A stretch of DNA of 64,000 nt from Pyrus communis (taxonomy: Eukaryota > Streptophyta > Magnoliopsida > Rosales > Rosaceae): NCBI RefSeq assembly GCF_963583255.1, contig NC_084815.1, positions 5,131,724 to 5,195,723 on the forward strand, in the 5' to 3' direction. This document shows positions 10,873-23,175 of this stretch, piece by piece. The first letter of the stretch is position 1. Every line of letters begins with the position of its first letter. Both the position numbers and the translations under genes were made by a program. The notes under the pieces were generated by a model. It was given only the letters and a program-made list of their open reading frames with translations. It did no database searches and had not been told where the DNA came from.

Positions 10873-12129
10873 CATTCAAAATATTTGGTGTTTGTTCCTT
10901 TGGAAAATTAAGAACAAACTAAAACGTGATTAAAGTTTGTTAATTTCAAACAAAACAAGCAAAAGAAGGGGGAATGAGAAGATTTGTGAATTTTGAGGCT
11001 GGATATACAACTAATCCCTTTGTATTATTAGCTTAATTATTTTCAAGACGACAAGATTAGGTTATCCTGTTTGCTCCCACGTTGTGCCCAAATTCAAATT
11101 CAAGGGTTATAAAGGTCAAGTGACATTTAGAGCATTATTTTATTTATAAGTAGGATTGGTTTTATGATTCGTAGAACGTCATTGTACACGTTTTGAGGCA
11201 AATCGTTCATTAAATTTAGATATTCTATGTTTTTTTTTTTTTTAAGTTTCTTTCAAAATATTTCTAGAACGACCTCTACTTTTTTTACCCTTAACCTCTA
11301 TCTCTTAACCGGAACATGTATAAATCTTTGTTACATATATTCAAACTATCTTAACAAATTCTTTAACATTATCCTAAAAGTTTTATCCAAAAAAGTGTCT
11401 GTGTAGGGACTGTATTGTAATTTAGTGATGGGTGTCAGAAGATCGTTTGACAATGACATTATTTACACATGCAGACAATGCTTGTTACACTTTTCAGTTT
11501 CCACTAACTAAGCAACCCGGGGTATTTATGTCAATTCATTCTAAAATTTTGAGATTCAAAATATTAGTGGGATGCTGGTCAAGAGAATCCGAGTTCAAAG
11601 CTCTCCCTCGTCTGTACTGTTTTCTCTTGTGAACTACTACCGGTGACACGTGTTGTGATCTCAACACCTCCAATTTTTCTTCAATAATCCTGTCGAGTCG
11701 GTAGTACAGAAAATAAAATGTCAGTATTAAATTGAAGAAATATTATTTTTAATTATTTATCAATTTAATAGATGTCAAGCCGAACTTTCGAGTAGTCCGG
11801 ACAATTGAATACTTACACCAACGCCGTCAGGAGCAAATACTACTCCAAAGAGCTTTATGTAGGCATTTAATAAAATTTCACCGTTTTTCTTTTAACAACG
11901 CTTATACAAAAACACTCATAAATTAAAAAAATTTCCACATACAAATACAAAGATATGAGTAGGATGCGTTGGGCCATAACCCGACCCAACAAATGAGGAA
12001 AAACAAAAATTTCGGTTTTGTGTTACCCGAGCCGATCCAAATCCCCAAAATCCCAACCCTACCCAATATTGTATTTCGGCTTCATCCTTTGCTACACCTA
12101 CAAAAACAATAAAACAGAGAGCTTTCTTT
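10873..12129. other. Intergenic AT-rich region between LRR kinase and WDR55 loci
   Basis: Homopolymer T runs (11230-11243) and no family-like protein in any frame. It must hold the LRR kinase gene's distal promoter. Nothing else can be supported. Confidence 0.45.
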
Positions 12130-12390
12130 TCAAGTTCCTGGTTTCAGGATCAAGGTATTAACGATGGAATTTCGGTCACATTTGACCGGATTGTGCTCGC
12201 CTGAATCGACTCGAGTTAACCTCCATGTCCGGCCATGTCGTACTAGTCTGTTCGGAGTATTCCTTTCATTATTGTGTGCATGGTGCAGCCAGAACTCTAG
12301 AAGAGATTTAAACTGACGGCAATCCTCGGCGGAGAAATCTTTACCAGCGGATATTTTTACAACTCCAGATTCATCAGATTGTTTCGACAT
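12130..12390 (-). CDS. Small unrecognised ORF downstream of WDR55
   Basis: An 86-residue frame starting MSKQSDESGVVKISAGKDF on the same strand as WDR55, about 145 bases past its stop. The first 50 residues have a normal soluble-protein composition (acidic and Lys-rich, then FKSLLEFWLHHAHNN). The rest is Arg/Asn-rich and could be read-through into non-coding DNA or an intron. It may be a separate small gene, an alternative last exon, or chance in the WDR55 3' UTR. I do not recognise a family. Confidence 0.35.
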   Translation of the reverse strand: MSKQSDESGVVKISAGKDFSAEDCRQFKSLLEFWLHHAHNNERNTPNRLVRHGRTWRLTRVDSGEHNPVKCDRNSIVNTLILKPGT

Positions 12391-12534
12391 CTAAATAAAA
12401 AAAACACTCCCTCCCACACATGATAAAGTTAACCAAAACCAAAACTGAATATCTTACAATCCCCTAAAGCATGTGTTGGGAATCATTGATCAACAGGTCT
12501 AGAAAAATGTCGTACCAAAGTTGAAAAACCGTAC

Positions 12535-15306
12535 TCAACCCTCCATCTGTAAATCAGCAAAAAAATCATTTGAACTTCCCGAAACACGATCTTTGCTTGC
12601 ATTTTTCTTCTTTGTACCTGCAAAAGACGGTCATATCAGTTGAATACAACACAGAAGAATGTTTTCCGGTTACATGATTATTGTGCTTGGTTTTGGAGTC
12701 AAACGAAATTCCCTATTTCTCTTTTATCAAATAAACCTACCTTTGTTAGACTTCGGAGGATTCCTATCCATATCCATATCGTCACTATCGCTGTCCTCCG
12801 CAGCTGCTTGAGGCCTTGATGTATTTGTGGAACCTTGCAATAATTCATTCATATCCCATAGCTGCATTAAACGATTGTCAATAGTAAATTCAAAACCCCA
12901 ATAAAATCATCACTAGAAAATAGTTTGGCAACTGTTTACCTCTAAGAGAAGTGATATTTGCATACAAAGTTAAAACTTCATAATCTAGAATGTAAGCGTG
13001 AATTGAGATTGCATCACAGAACCATAAGCGTGACGGGTTAAAAAAAGCATTTTCCACAATAGACAATAGTATATTGAGCAGAGAGAGAGAGAGAGAGAAA
13101 CACCTTCAACATCTGATCATGTGCTATACTGCCCAGAAACTTTTTATCATAGGAAAAAGCTACAAAACCAAAAAAGACAGATTGTTAACCAAACACGGCC
13201 CAGGAGATAACTTGCAGATTATTGAGACCTAAAAGGCCAGAGTATAAAAGTGAAGAGTTACATATAATAAACAAATAAGAAAATTTGATTTTAGGTTGAT
13301 GGTAAAGATTCCACAATGAGACCATATTGAACTCGGATAACTAGATCGTATTGAACTCATGATCAATGAGTTTGCTGCCATAATGTATTTTCTATGAATT
13401 ATAAACTGATAGTATCCTCAACCTTCCTCAAGACAACAATAAAAGTGGAATAAAGAAACACATTTTGATTACTCAACCCTCCAGAAAAGAAAATAATGCA
13501 TTACCGAGACCCTCAACCGGATAGTCTGAGTGTTCTGCAATAGGTTGGATGACTCTGTTGGGTAATATACCTACTAGGCTGAAACAAATTTGTGTGAAAT
13601 CAATCTTAATCGATTCTGCATGCAGTTTCACCTGATAAGTCCAGTTTCCGATCCAGTGATCAACCTATCTTCATCAAGCTGACACAAGAAAATTCAAAAT
13701 GCTTCAACAAACAACTGTTGTACAAATATCAAAAGCCAACATATGTAAAACAGATATATGACCAACTCACCTTCACCAAAACATCCACAGAATTCGGAGA
13801 AAGATCAACAAATCGATCGCTGCAATTCGAAGAGTCATCCAGAAGAGAGAATCAGAAGTGGGAGGGAGAGAGGAGCAATAGAATTGAAAGTCTTTCTTTC
13901 ATGCTTGTAGACAATATCTCTTACAGTCAAGTACAATTTTCAATTTTTCACAAATGATTAGAAACTAAAATATAATATACCTGCAATCCTTGAAACAGCC
14001 CCATGAATACAATAATAGATTCCCAATGTGTGAGCTGCAAACAACTTTCCGACCATTCTGATCAAACCAAAAGCACGAAAGGTTAGGAATAACAGCAAAG
14101 AAAAGAAAGAGGGAAAGTTACATAATTTGATGAAATCATAAAATCACTGGAAGAAATTCAAGGGGAAAGGAGAAAGCGGTGAACCTTCATGATAACCACA
14201 GACAGTAGCTCCTCTTCCGAAAATTCAGATTGAGCTTGAACCTGTCATAACCATAGAACCAAATTTGGAAATCTTTTAGTAAATCCACTATGAGCATTGA
14301 GCATGTATTTTATGGAATTTTAGAAAGGAAAAAATCTTACTTTATTTCTTCGAAGATTGCAAACAGAAAGAGTCCCATCTCCACTTAACAATGCAAAAGA
14401 AGAAATATAAATAAACAACTCTTGAGGGTATGTCATTTGCCGCAAAAGTAAGGAATACAATAAAAAAAAACAAAAAGAGAATGCAGGACTACCTAGTTCC
14501 TAGGAGTTTCATGGAATCAGCTGCAAAAGTCATATCGGAAATGTACTCTTCATGAGCTTTAAAAGTATTGCAGCAAGATTGTTGCCTGGTGTCCCACACC
14601 TGAGCAATAAGCAATGTCAAACAAATGATAAAACCAACGAAAACAACAGTAAATGAAGCACAAGTAACATAAAATGACCTTAATACAGCCTTCGTCATCT
14701 CCAGAGGCCACTGTGGACTCGGTCAAATTGATAAGCTTATTGACCGCAGACCTGCATCAGATTAAGGTAATGTTTAGGATATGGCCAAAATAAGAATTCC
14801 TTGAGACTAGTTACAGAGCAGAGAGAGAAATAGAGACCCGTGAGCCTCGTCGAGGCGAGCAATAGAAGCACCAGTTTCCACATCCGTAGCAAGAATTGAG
14901 CAGTCGGGAGATCCCGTCAAAATGGCTAACATTATCGTCCATGAGTAGCTTCTTATTAGCACAACTAATTACGGTATGGCAACAATATCAAATAACTAAA
15001 AAAAATCAATAAAACCTTGCCCATTGTTGATGAATCGAACAGCTCTGCAAGATTCACTGTGTGCATGAACTTCCAACACCCTAATATCATATTCATCTTA
15101 GTCATCACCACAAGTAATATATAAGAATACAAAAGACTAATTAAGAAAAAAGGACAGAGGAACTTAAAAAGTATTGACCTTTGAGGAATGGAATCAGATG
15201 CATATCGGTACAAGTGAAGGTCGCCGTTGATAAGACCAGTAGTGACCAACTGCTGCGATGGATGAAAATCAATGTCAAACGCCAAGTGCCCCAAATTTAT
15301 CTCCAT
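12535..15306 (-). CDS. WDR55: WDR55 homologue (WD40 repeat protein), 14 exons
   Basis: Spliced by hand to 355 residues, close to the length I recall for Arabidopsis WDR55 (353). Coding exons, in gene order: 15179-15306, 15016-15080, 14838-14925, 14679-14751, 14493-14599, 14341-14383, 14185-14241, 13981-14057, 13771-13819, 13632-13678, 13505-13578, 13104-13159, 12741-12861, 12535-12617. All junctions are GT-AG and keep frame. The start MEINLGHLAFDIDFHPSQ matches the family. WD40 signatures include GCIK/VWDTRQQSC and GDGTLSVCNLRR. The tail is acidic (AAAEDSDSDDMDMD) then Lys-rich and ends FFADLQMEG. Known for the family (recall): nuclear/nucleolar WD40 protein interacting with DDB1 of CUL4 ligases and needed for gamete and embryo development. 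A 5' UTR intron is likely (donor near 15812, acceptor near 15335). Exons as short as 43-57 bases make automatic models error-prone. Confidence 0.93.
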
Positions 15307-15334
15307 TCCTTTATTACTTTCCTCTTTCTTTCTC

Positions 15335-15993
15335 ACTATACACAACGAATGATCGGTGCCTACTTCTCACAAGCAAATATGTTCGTATGCCCGTAGACTG
15401 TTGTAGTTTGTACCCTATGGTTTTCTCAATTCAATCCAAAATCCTCTCCAATCTTTGAACTAGATGATTGCTTTTCTACTAGGAAAAACGAAAACATAAT
15501 GCATACATTACAAGTTGTCGTCTAAACCAACCCGAATAGCAATATGCACAATTAACCACAAAACTGACACAAATTCAACTAGAATATGTGTAAACTCAAA
15601 CACAACAAAATTTCTAAAATCCAAAATAATCAAATAAACTGAGAGTAATCATTTCAACAAACAGCTCAAACTATAAAAAGTAATATAATTTCATATCCAA
15701 CTAATTGGGCCTCAAATTTATGCAAAAGATGTCAAAGTTTTCAAGTTAATAATGGTAATCACAGAAAATCGAGACAAAGATTACTGCCGAGCAAGATGAA
15801 GTATAACTTACAGAGTGAAGAATGAGACTGAGAGAATGAGGGAAGGCTGTGGTGGTGGTGGGGTGACGAGACCGACGGAGAGAGAGAATAATGAGGAGGA
15901 GGAGGAGGAGGAGGAAGAGGTGCAGCGGCAGGGAACAGAGGAAGAGGCGGAGGGGTTTTGAGGGGACTTAGCGAAGGTACAAAACGGAATCAC
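15335..15993 (-). promoter_or_regulatory. Probable 5' UTR exon and leader intron of the WDR55 gene
   Basis: On the minus strand CACTCTGTAAGTT near 15812 is a strong donor, and TGTATAG near 15336-15342 is a matching acceptor upstream of the start codon at 15306. The proposed first exon (about 15813-15990) contains a GAG/CTC trinucleotide tract (15893-15920). The short frame 15808-15993 reads through this tract into poly-Ser and is not regarded as a gene. Confidence 0.5.
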
Positions 15994-15999
15994 TGTTTA

Positions 16000-16482
16000 T
16001 TTTTCGCTGGTATCCGTTTGGGTTAAATGATTTGAAGGCCCACGTTCGATTCCAATCCAATATTTTGAAGGCCCGCATCTACTTTGAAATACACTATATT
16101 TTCAAAATTAAACTACATAGGCTGCAATTTTCCTTTAAATGTGCGTGGTAATGACTGATATAGCAAATGGGAAAATTAAATCCAACTGCTAAAATGCGTT
16201 GCAGCACCAAGTGCTACGTAGTATTAAGGCCACACACCCCATAGATGGATTGATTTCATGTTAAAATAATTGTTTCAAAAACAAAACTCCACTAACATGG
16301 TATACGATAACTTCACGCTTTAGGCATGAGTTTTTCAATTTTGACCTTTCAAATGGTTAAAACATGCAATTTTGGTGTGGCTAAAAGAGAAGTGTGAAAA
16401 CCGCTACTCATTCTTTTTGACGCCGCTGATCAACTTTTTGGTGAACTGAAGTTTCTACTAAAAGCGGTTTCAGTTAAAGAAA
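16000..16482. other. Intergenic gap between OTU4 3' end and WDR55 promoter
   Basis: No coding signal. The region carries the shared upstream DNA of WDR55 and sits between the two genes, which are transcribed in the same direction. Confidence 0.4.
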
Positions 16483-16629
16483 GGGATGTGATATCCACAC
16501 ATCCTTTTTTACTTCTCACACACCCTTCTAATTTTCGGCCATCGGATCGGATGAATTAAAAAAGATCAACGGACAGATATTAACAAAAGGTGTGTGAGAA
16601 GTAAAATGAGATGTATGGATAGCACACCC
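16483..16629. mobile_element. Mutator-like MITE with perfect 9-bp target duplication
   Basis: A 147-bp element begins GGGATGTGATATCCACAC and ends with the near complement GGATAGCACACCC. The inner arms (TTTACTTCTCACACACC / GGTGTGTGAGAAGTAAA) extend the inverted repeat to over 40 bases. TTAAAGAAA flanks it on both sides (16474-16482 and 16630-16638). A 9-bp duplication is typical of Mutator-like elements. Confidence 0.88.
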
Positions 16630-16815
16630 TTAAAGAAATTCTGATGTCCTCCATACTGAAGCAGCCAAGACATTCCGTTAAACAACATTAAAAACCAAGA
16701 AAAAATGACTTCAAGTAGAATATAAGATGCACACGTACATCATAATGCTATTGAGTTGGACATTATTCCTTTAAGAATGTTGGTAATTCGTCCTGCTTTC
16801 TGTCAAATACGTATA

Positions 16816-18888
16816 CTAAAGCCTCGATCTACCTCGGTTCTTTCCGGGAATCTGCAACGCGTCATAATGGCCAAAGCCGTGGTAGAGAACTCTGATCGGG
16901 TTGTCCGTACCGTATTCTTGCCCGTACTCGGCAATGGTTATCAAGCCACCAGCCTTCTCATCGTACATGTATACTGTTATTGGCATCCTACAGTAACCAA
17001 TGGATTCATCATTCCAATGTCCAACAATAGAAAGCTCCGTAATAATATAGTTTTCAATACTGATGTGCTAAGGTTTTTTTCCGCTGGGTTTTCGTAGCAA
17101 TGTTTATTGTGGATGAACTATGTTCCTCTGGTAATAAAGGTTTCAATACTGATGTGCTTCTGTAACTATACTGGCGAGTGTGAAAACGCAGAGAGAGGAC
17201 TTACTGGAGAACATGTGAAGCCATGAACAATTCAGGCTCACCTCCCCATACATGTGGCTTTCTTATTTGGGAAACGTAAGTGTCAAAATTTCCTTCAACA
17301 AACCTGTCACATTGTACAGACATCAATTACAAGTCCATCATCAAAAACTTCGAACAACTTGGAAAACTATGTAAATTATGCTGGTGTTGGTTATCCATAT
17401 GCCTTCACCGCAAAGGCATCATGCACTCGGAACCTGTTTTCACTTTTTGCTTCATAATTGACGCCTTACCAATAGGGAGAAAAAGAAGGGTGGTTCAAAT
17501 AGAGAAGAAAGGGAGTGAGAAAGATTGGGGAAGGAAGAAGAACAATAGGGAGATCTAGGATTTCAGTAATCCGTTGTCTAAAAGAGTTGCATCTTCGCTT
17601 GATTATACAAGTCAACCCAAAATCTACTCGCTCTCCCTAATTACATCAAACTCCCCCAATCAAATCCCTAGAGTTGTGATTTCTCCCTCAGATATTAACC
17701 TCCGCATATTTGTATATAGAAATATGACATGCAATTCTTCTAGGATAGTAAAAGATGGATAGCATATATGTCATGCAGAAAGGAAATGTAATAGAGCACA
17801 CGAGTTGTCAAAACATTAGTTAAGCTCACAATTAGAAAACTCACCATTCGGTTTCTTCCCTCCTTTTGATAAATTCATCCGCAACCTACAAATTTAACAT
17901 ATCAACGCATCAATGACATTAAAATATCCATGGGCAAAAGTAGATAATTCATTATCAAGATTCTTTCATTATTTTCTGGATTTATGGGCTTTGGCTTAGG
18001 ATGTGCATGGAACGGACTGGAAAAGGTACAAAGACATACTCTAGCTCTCAAGCTATCCGCTAATTCTCTCTGAAGGCTCTCACTGGGAGCTGATTTTCCA
18101 GCTCGTAAATGAGCCCCATGAGCAACTGAACGGAATAAGCACCTCCCGTCGCCAGGTATTCCTGTGCCATATAGAGAATACAGTATTCATCTGTCATAAA
18201 AAGACATTATGAAAACTAAGAAGGATGCCTACTCACCAATGATAGAATAGTCAGTGTAAACCTTTTTCCCATGAGAAAATTTTACATATGACAAATCACT
18301 GTCCTCTTCCTTATTGTCCTTGTGAGCTGCTTGAGCATTCGCTGATTCAGAACAATTACAGACCAACAACCCAAATAATAAGCCAGAAGAGGCGCATCCT
18401 TGTGGGCAAGATACACGGCGCACATTACACTTGATTTTGGGAAGCATTCCTTGTCCTGAAACCAAAAGCCTGGTTTTCATACCGTGACAGGCAAATGAAA
18501 TGTCAAAACATCGCTTATGAGGCCCTCCAGCATTAACTGTTAATGACTGTGAGTTGCCTATTTCCTTGGAGAAGAAAGATTTGAAGCAGCTTGTATAGGA
18601 TGTTTGGCCAATACTGGATGGACGAGTCTTGGGGTTAGAAAAACGGACAAACTTTGTTCCTGACTTCCCCGTCTGCAGGGCGTAACAACATGAACTTGAT
18701 GCTCCTCGTGACACCACACTACAGATCTTACTGCCCATCTGCATTAGAGTACAGTCACTCCGGCAGACAGTAGTCTTCGAAGAATGGTTAATGGGAGGAC
18801 AAACAATTGCGTTCGCATAGCCTAAGGCAAAAGAAGAATGTGATTTACTCGTTAGTATCATTATGTAACGAAATGGAAACCTATCCAT
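16816..18888 (-). CDS. OTU4: OTU-domain deubiquitinating enzyme (OTU4-like), 5 exons
   Basis: Spliced by hand to 361 residues. Exons in gene order: 18237-18888, 18040-18161, 17845-17885, 17205-17303, 16816-16987, with GT-AG junctions in frame. The N-terminal ~210 residues are Ser/Cys-rich and poorly conserved, possibly a targeting or regulatory segment. The OTU cysteine-protease domain starts at YTDYSIIG. The catalytic Asp and Cys are in GIPGDGRCLFRSVAHGAHL, encoded at the exon 1/2 junction. ADEFIKRREETEW, PHVWGGEPELFMASHV and the catalytic-His motif GFGHYDAL follow. OTU enzymes remove ubiquitin from substrates. Arabidopsis OTU4 (At3g57810, from recall) is the closest named relative. The start at 18888 directly follows an acceptor-like TTCTATAG; Met10 is an alternative start. 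A leader intron probably runs back to a donor near 19982. Confidence 0.93.
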
Positions 18889-20140
18889 CTATAGAAGCGC
18901 GACTTTGCAATTGAAATCAATCTAGAGAGGGAGATGAGATTGTGAAAGTTAAAAAGTATTAGTAACATTGGAAACACAACATGCAGAACTTCTTGCATAA
19001 TAGTTTATCCCTGCACGATCAAGTTAACTTCATATGTTATGAAAAGCATAGCGCCAAACTTCTAACACAATATAAATTTTAGTGTACTGCACCCATGCCC
19101 TTTACTTTAATAGCCAAAGCATAAAAGGTCTGCCTTGTTGATCTTTTGAAGCCTTTTTTATTGTTCCAACAAGAAAATTCTTTTTTATTGGTCGAACGAG
19201 AATAAGGATCTTGGCCACTTAGCATTTGGTTTTCGTGAAAAGCAGAAGACTGAGCTGAATATTACACTGAATCGGAGATCCGTTGACTAAGTTATCAAAC
19301 CGATCTTCAAAATCTCATTACAATTCAATTTGTCAACCCCAAAAACATAAGCAAATGGCAAGTAAGAAGGAATACACAGATCAAAAGGAAGGGACATCAA
19401 AGCTATGTAAACCATCACATTACCTTGGTAATCGAGATTTAACTTCATGCCATCTCACATCAACGGAGATCCTCCCTACCAGTTAAACCCGCGTTACAGA
19501 AACACATGGCAAAGGATTTTCACACATGAATTAAGTCAGTAAACTATAAAATGTCAACATTCAATGAGACATTCGGATGAAAAATATACAACAGATTATA
19601 AATTTAACATTTTTATACCATCAATTAGAAACTACCCTAATTTCAATCATACTAAACAAAACTTTCAATCCGTAGCGGTATCGCATAACGCAAAATGAGA
19701 ATCCATTGCTCATCGCAACATTCATACCTCTGCTCTACCAACACAAATATTTTTTTAATATTCAATTACTGAAATAAAATAGAAATCAGGCTTGTAACAT
19801 CTGAGACCAACCAATCCAACAACAAGCAAGTATTATGAAACTCTTTAACATTTGAAATTAACACACTCAATTCAACAACAACAACAAAAAACCCAACAAA
19901 TTTTCATATAAGATTCTAATTCTAATTCCAATTCCTTAGGTTTAAATTATAAGGATTATAGAAACTGGAAAAAAAAAAATTACCTGCTGGGATTGCAAAT
20001 CAACAAAATAAAGAGGGAAACTATTTAAGAGAAAAGCTTGTAGATAAAGGAGAGGAGGTTAATAAGTAAATGGATAATTCCGGAGAATTCCAGAAGGGAG
20101 AGAAAGAAGGATCTGGGAGTGGAAGGAAGAAAGGAATACC
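18889..20140 (-). promoter_or_regulatory. Probable leader intron and 5' UTR exon of the OTU4-like gene
   Basis: On the minus strand CCCAGCAGGTAATTT near 19982 is a good donor, and the TTCTATAG just before the start codon is a good acceptor. This would put a 5' UTR exon around 19983-20140 and an intron of about 1.1 kb over the intervening AT-rich DNA. No protein-coding frame in this interval looks real. Confidence 0.45.
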
Positions 20141-21146
20141 TGCAAATTGCAATGCATCAATCAAACAAAAGGCATTACTTAATTAACAAGCAATGGATAT
20201 ATGAAGACATGGTAATTCGTAAGCTTGTAGCAATTTTTGTGTCGGACCCGGTGGCTTCTGGTTGCTACTTGTCAGTTGTCACTTCTCAGTTGCGTTTTGC
20301 TGTGTTTACGGATGACAGGGTCGACCGGACTTGGGCTTATGGTTTTTCATATGGGCTTTACTTCACATGTTTGATTTCTAATTTTATCCAGCTTTGTTTT
20401 CCTAAGCATCAAAAGACAATAATATACGGTTGAGATTTAATTAAATAAGCGTTCTTTTGTGAAAAATGACTAATTAACATAACTCACGTTTTTTTGTCAA
20501 AAGTAAAAGGAAAATTTTATTCGAATACATGATTTGTATCTCTACACCAACGCAAGCTGGAAGAAATGTGAAGGCAAGTTTATCCAAAATTTTGATGATT
20601 ATTCATCCATTTTTTGGAGTTGGAGGATTGGTGGAACACATTTTGGTTGTTATATTGTGAATTTCAGAAATGATAGCATTTTTCTCACTGTCCATTTTTC
20701 ATTTGGGCTTTAGATTTAAGTCTTTCGGTTCAGATTTCTGACAAAACACCAAAATAGTCACACACAAAAAGGAATTCATGACAAAATCTCAAGAATACTC
20801 CACAACTAAACTAAACGAGGCTGCTTATTTCCCCACATGAGACTCGTTCCAATGCATCGACTTGAATGAATCAATTAAGAACGGATTACAGAAACACTAA
20901 TAGAATTATTGGGTATATTGCGGTTTTACCCTTTGAAGTATTACTTCAATTAAAATTGACACCCTAAACTATTTGAAACCAGCCAGCCAATTAACCTTTT
21001 ACTATTAGATTAAGTTCACTATTCCTAGTACTAAGTGACAATTTGGTGTTAAGATGCATAGTTATTCTTTATCAATATTATCGGTACAAAGTATATTTAA
21101 GTGAAAGACATTTTCGATCAATCGTGCATTATTTATAAGAGTAAAT
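20141..21146. other. Intergenic region upstream of OTU4 and cornichon genes
   Basis: This is part of the divergent promoter region shared by the minus-strand OTU4 gene and the plus-strand cornichon gene. The plus frame at 20119-20433 shows no family features. Confidence 0.4.
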
Positions 21147-21520
21147 TGTAGTAATGGTTCTTTAACTTTAACTCAATTAGAGCAATGGTCCCTCAACTAA
21201 AAATTCATTACCATTGGTCCCCCAACTCATCAAAATGTGCAGCTATGGTCTTTCAAACTAAAAATCTATTACCATTGGTCTCTCAACTTTAATCCAACTG
21301 GAGAAATAGTCCCTTAAATTTAACCTAATTGGAGCAATAGTTCCTCAATTTTAACCCAATTATAGCAATAAGCCTTCCGACATAACTCATTTTGACGAAG
21401 TTGAGGAAAATAATCATAACTATATGCTTGGATGAGTAGAGGGACCCCAATTGTAGCAATGGTCATTCCAATATAACTTATTTTGACAAAATTCTGATGA
21501 AGTTGACGAAAAAGACCATA
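21147..21520. repeat. Degenerate repeat of CAATGGTCCCTCAACTTTAA-like units
   Basis: Phrases such as AGCAATGGTCCCTCAACT, ACCATTGGTCTCTCAACTTT and AGCAATAGTTCCTCAATTTT recur every 30-60 bases in both short direct and inverted arrangements. The region lies about 250 bp upstream of the cornichon gene. It looks like a widespread plant non-coding repeat, but its class is not clear. Confidence 0.55.
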
Positions 21521-21767
21521 TTTCTAAAAATTAACAGAGATTTGGAACATACAAAAATAATTCTTACCTTCATGTATTATATAATGTCCAAAATCTCCCT
21601 CCATTACCTTTTTGCCTCCATAAAGTTTTGTTTTTAGGAAATTAATTACCTCCATAAAGTTGAAAGCCCTACCAAATTAGCAAGGAATTGTTTACTTAAA
21701 AAAAAAAATTAGCAGGAATTTTAGCAGTAGAGCAATACAAGTAGTCCAGTAAATTTGGCAAGCAAGC

Positions 21768-23175
21768 ATGGCTTGGGAATTGATGTATTGGCTGATCTGC
21801 TTCTGCGTCGACCTTGCCTTCTTCGCCTCCAGCCTTTACCAGGTACTTGTTTCTTCTTCTCTTTTCTTTCTTAGAATGCCACCACCTTTAAACCCAAGAA
21901 TCGCTGCTTCTCCTTTTTCCCCTAATTTTTATTTTCTTTGTCGTTTTGGCTTTGTTTTGTTAATGTGGGAGCCAAGAGCTTTCTCAGATCGCTCAAGTAT
22001 TTGTATTTGTGCTGAGTTTTCATGGGAAAGTGGAAAATTTTTGTGGGTTTTTGAAATTTCCCTCTTAATTTCCTGTGGCTTGTGGTTTTCAATGGAGCAT
22101 ATCAACTATTAGCATGAATAAATACGCGAGAAATCGGTTCAAATTTTATCGTAAATCCGAAAATTCGCCTTGGTTGTTTGTGGGTTACAGAATTTTCATA
22201 GCATAGTTGCATGTACTGGGCAGCATTTATGAAATTCATATTTTGTGCTCCTAGAGTGAAACGACTCTAATGTTTTTTCACTGCTATGTATTTTGTAGTA
22301 TGTGATGTTAACAGACTTGGAGGCTGACTATATCAACCCGTACGAACTATCAAATCGCATCAATCAATTGGTTGTCCCTGAGTTCATATTGCACATTGTG
22401 TTCTGTGCTTTTTTCCTCTTGGCTCGACGTTGGTTCATGTTCCTCATTACAGTCCCTCTTACTAGCTATATTGTGATGTTGTGAGTATTACTCGTCATTT
22501 GAATATGCAATGGGTTGCTAAAATTATGTGATGCTATTATCTCAACAAAATGCTTGTGTTACAATTTGTGTTTTAACTTGTATGGATTGATGTCGAAATC
22601 ATAATAGACTCGTTTACCTTTTAAAATAGGAGTGGGATTCTTCCATTTTAAAACTGTGCCAAATTGTTCACTAGACTTGATAACCGCCCGTTGCATTATT
22701 TTGCATTTGAGAGTGCAGTTGAACCGCATTTCACCTTTTTCTTTTGGTTTATAGTACATATTAAATGTCTGTCCTATGCATATCTATATGCATGGTGTCT
22801 GTGTTCGTGGGGAGGGGGCAAAACTTGCATTCCAACTTCGTAACCACCATTTTCCTATGATTCAGGTTTGTAAAACAGCAGCATCTTATTGATGTTACTG
22901 AAGTGTTCAGGGTTCTTAATACTGAGAAGAAGTGCAGGCTTGTCAAACTTGGTTTCTACTTTTGCCTTCTCGCTGTAATCATCATCAGGTTTGTTCTTTA
23001 CAGTATACATATACTATCTTTTCCGGGGAAAAGTTTTTTGCTTTATGATTTAATTCATTATCTCTAATTAAGTGTTTCATTGCTGTTTGGGTATAGAATT
23101 GCCATCTCTGGAATATGTATTCCGAGGGCCGGATCTGAAGAGTTAGACATTCGTGCCTCTTTTCTAGAATTCTAG
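21768..23175 (+). CDS. Cornichon homologue (ER cargo receptor), 4 exons
   Basis: Spliced to 152 residues from exons 21768-21842, 22299-22480, 22866-22988 and 23097-23175, all GT-AG and in frame. Hydrophobic segments lie at the N-terminus (MAWELMYWLICFCVDLAFF), around VPEFILHIVFCAFFLLARRW to VPLTSYIVML, and at KLGFYFCLLAVIII. The family signatures TDLEADYINPYE, INQLVVPEFIL and HLIDVTEVFRVLN are clear. Cornichons select membrane cargo for COPII vesicles at the ER. It most resembles the Arabidopsis At3g12180 type (recall). The last 25 residues (RIAISGICIPRAGSEELDIR onward) differ from the acidic tail I remember for that homologue, so the last exon deserves a transcript check. Confidence 0.92.

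Noticed and set aside
17254..17762. Three short plus-strand frames
   Set aside because: They fall mostly in an intron of the minus-strand OTU4 gene and show no conserved sequence.
18229..18888. A 219-residue single-exon gene ending at DYSIIGE
   Set aside because: It is exon 1 of OTU4 reading into its intron; the catalytic Cys region continues in the next exon after a GT donor.
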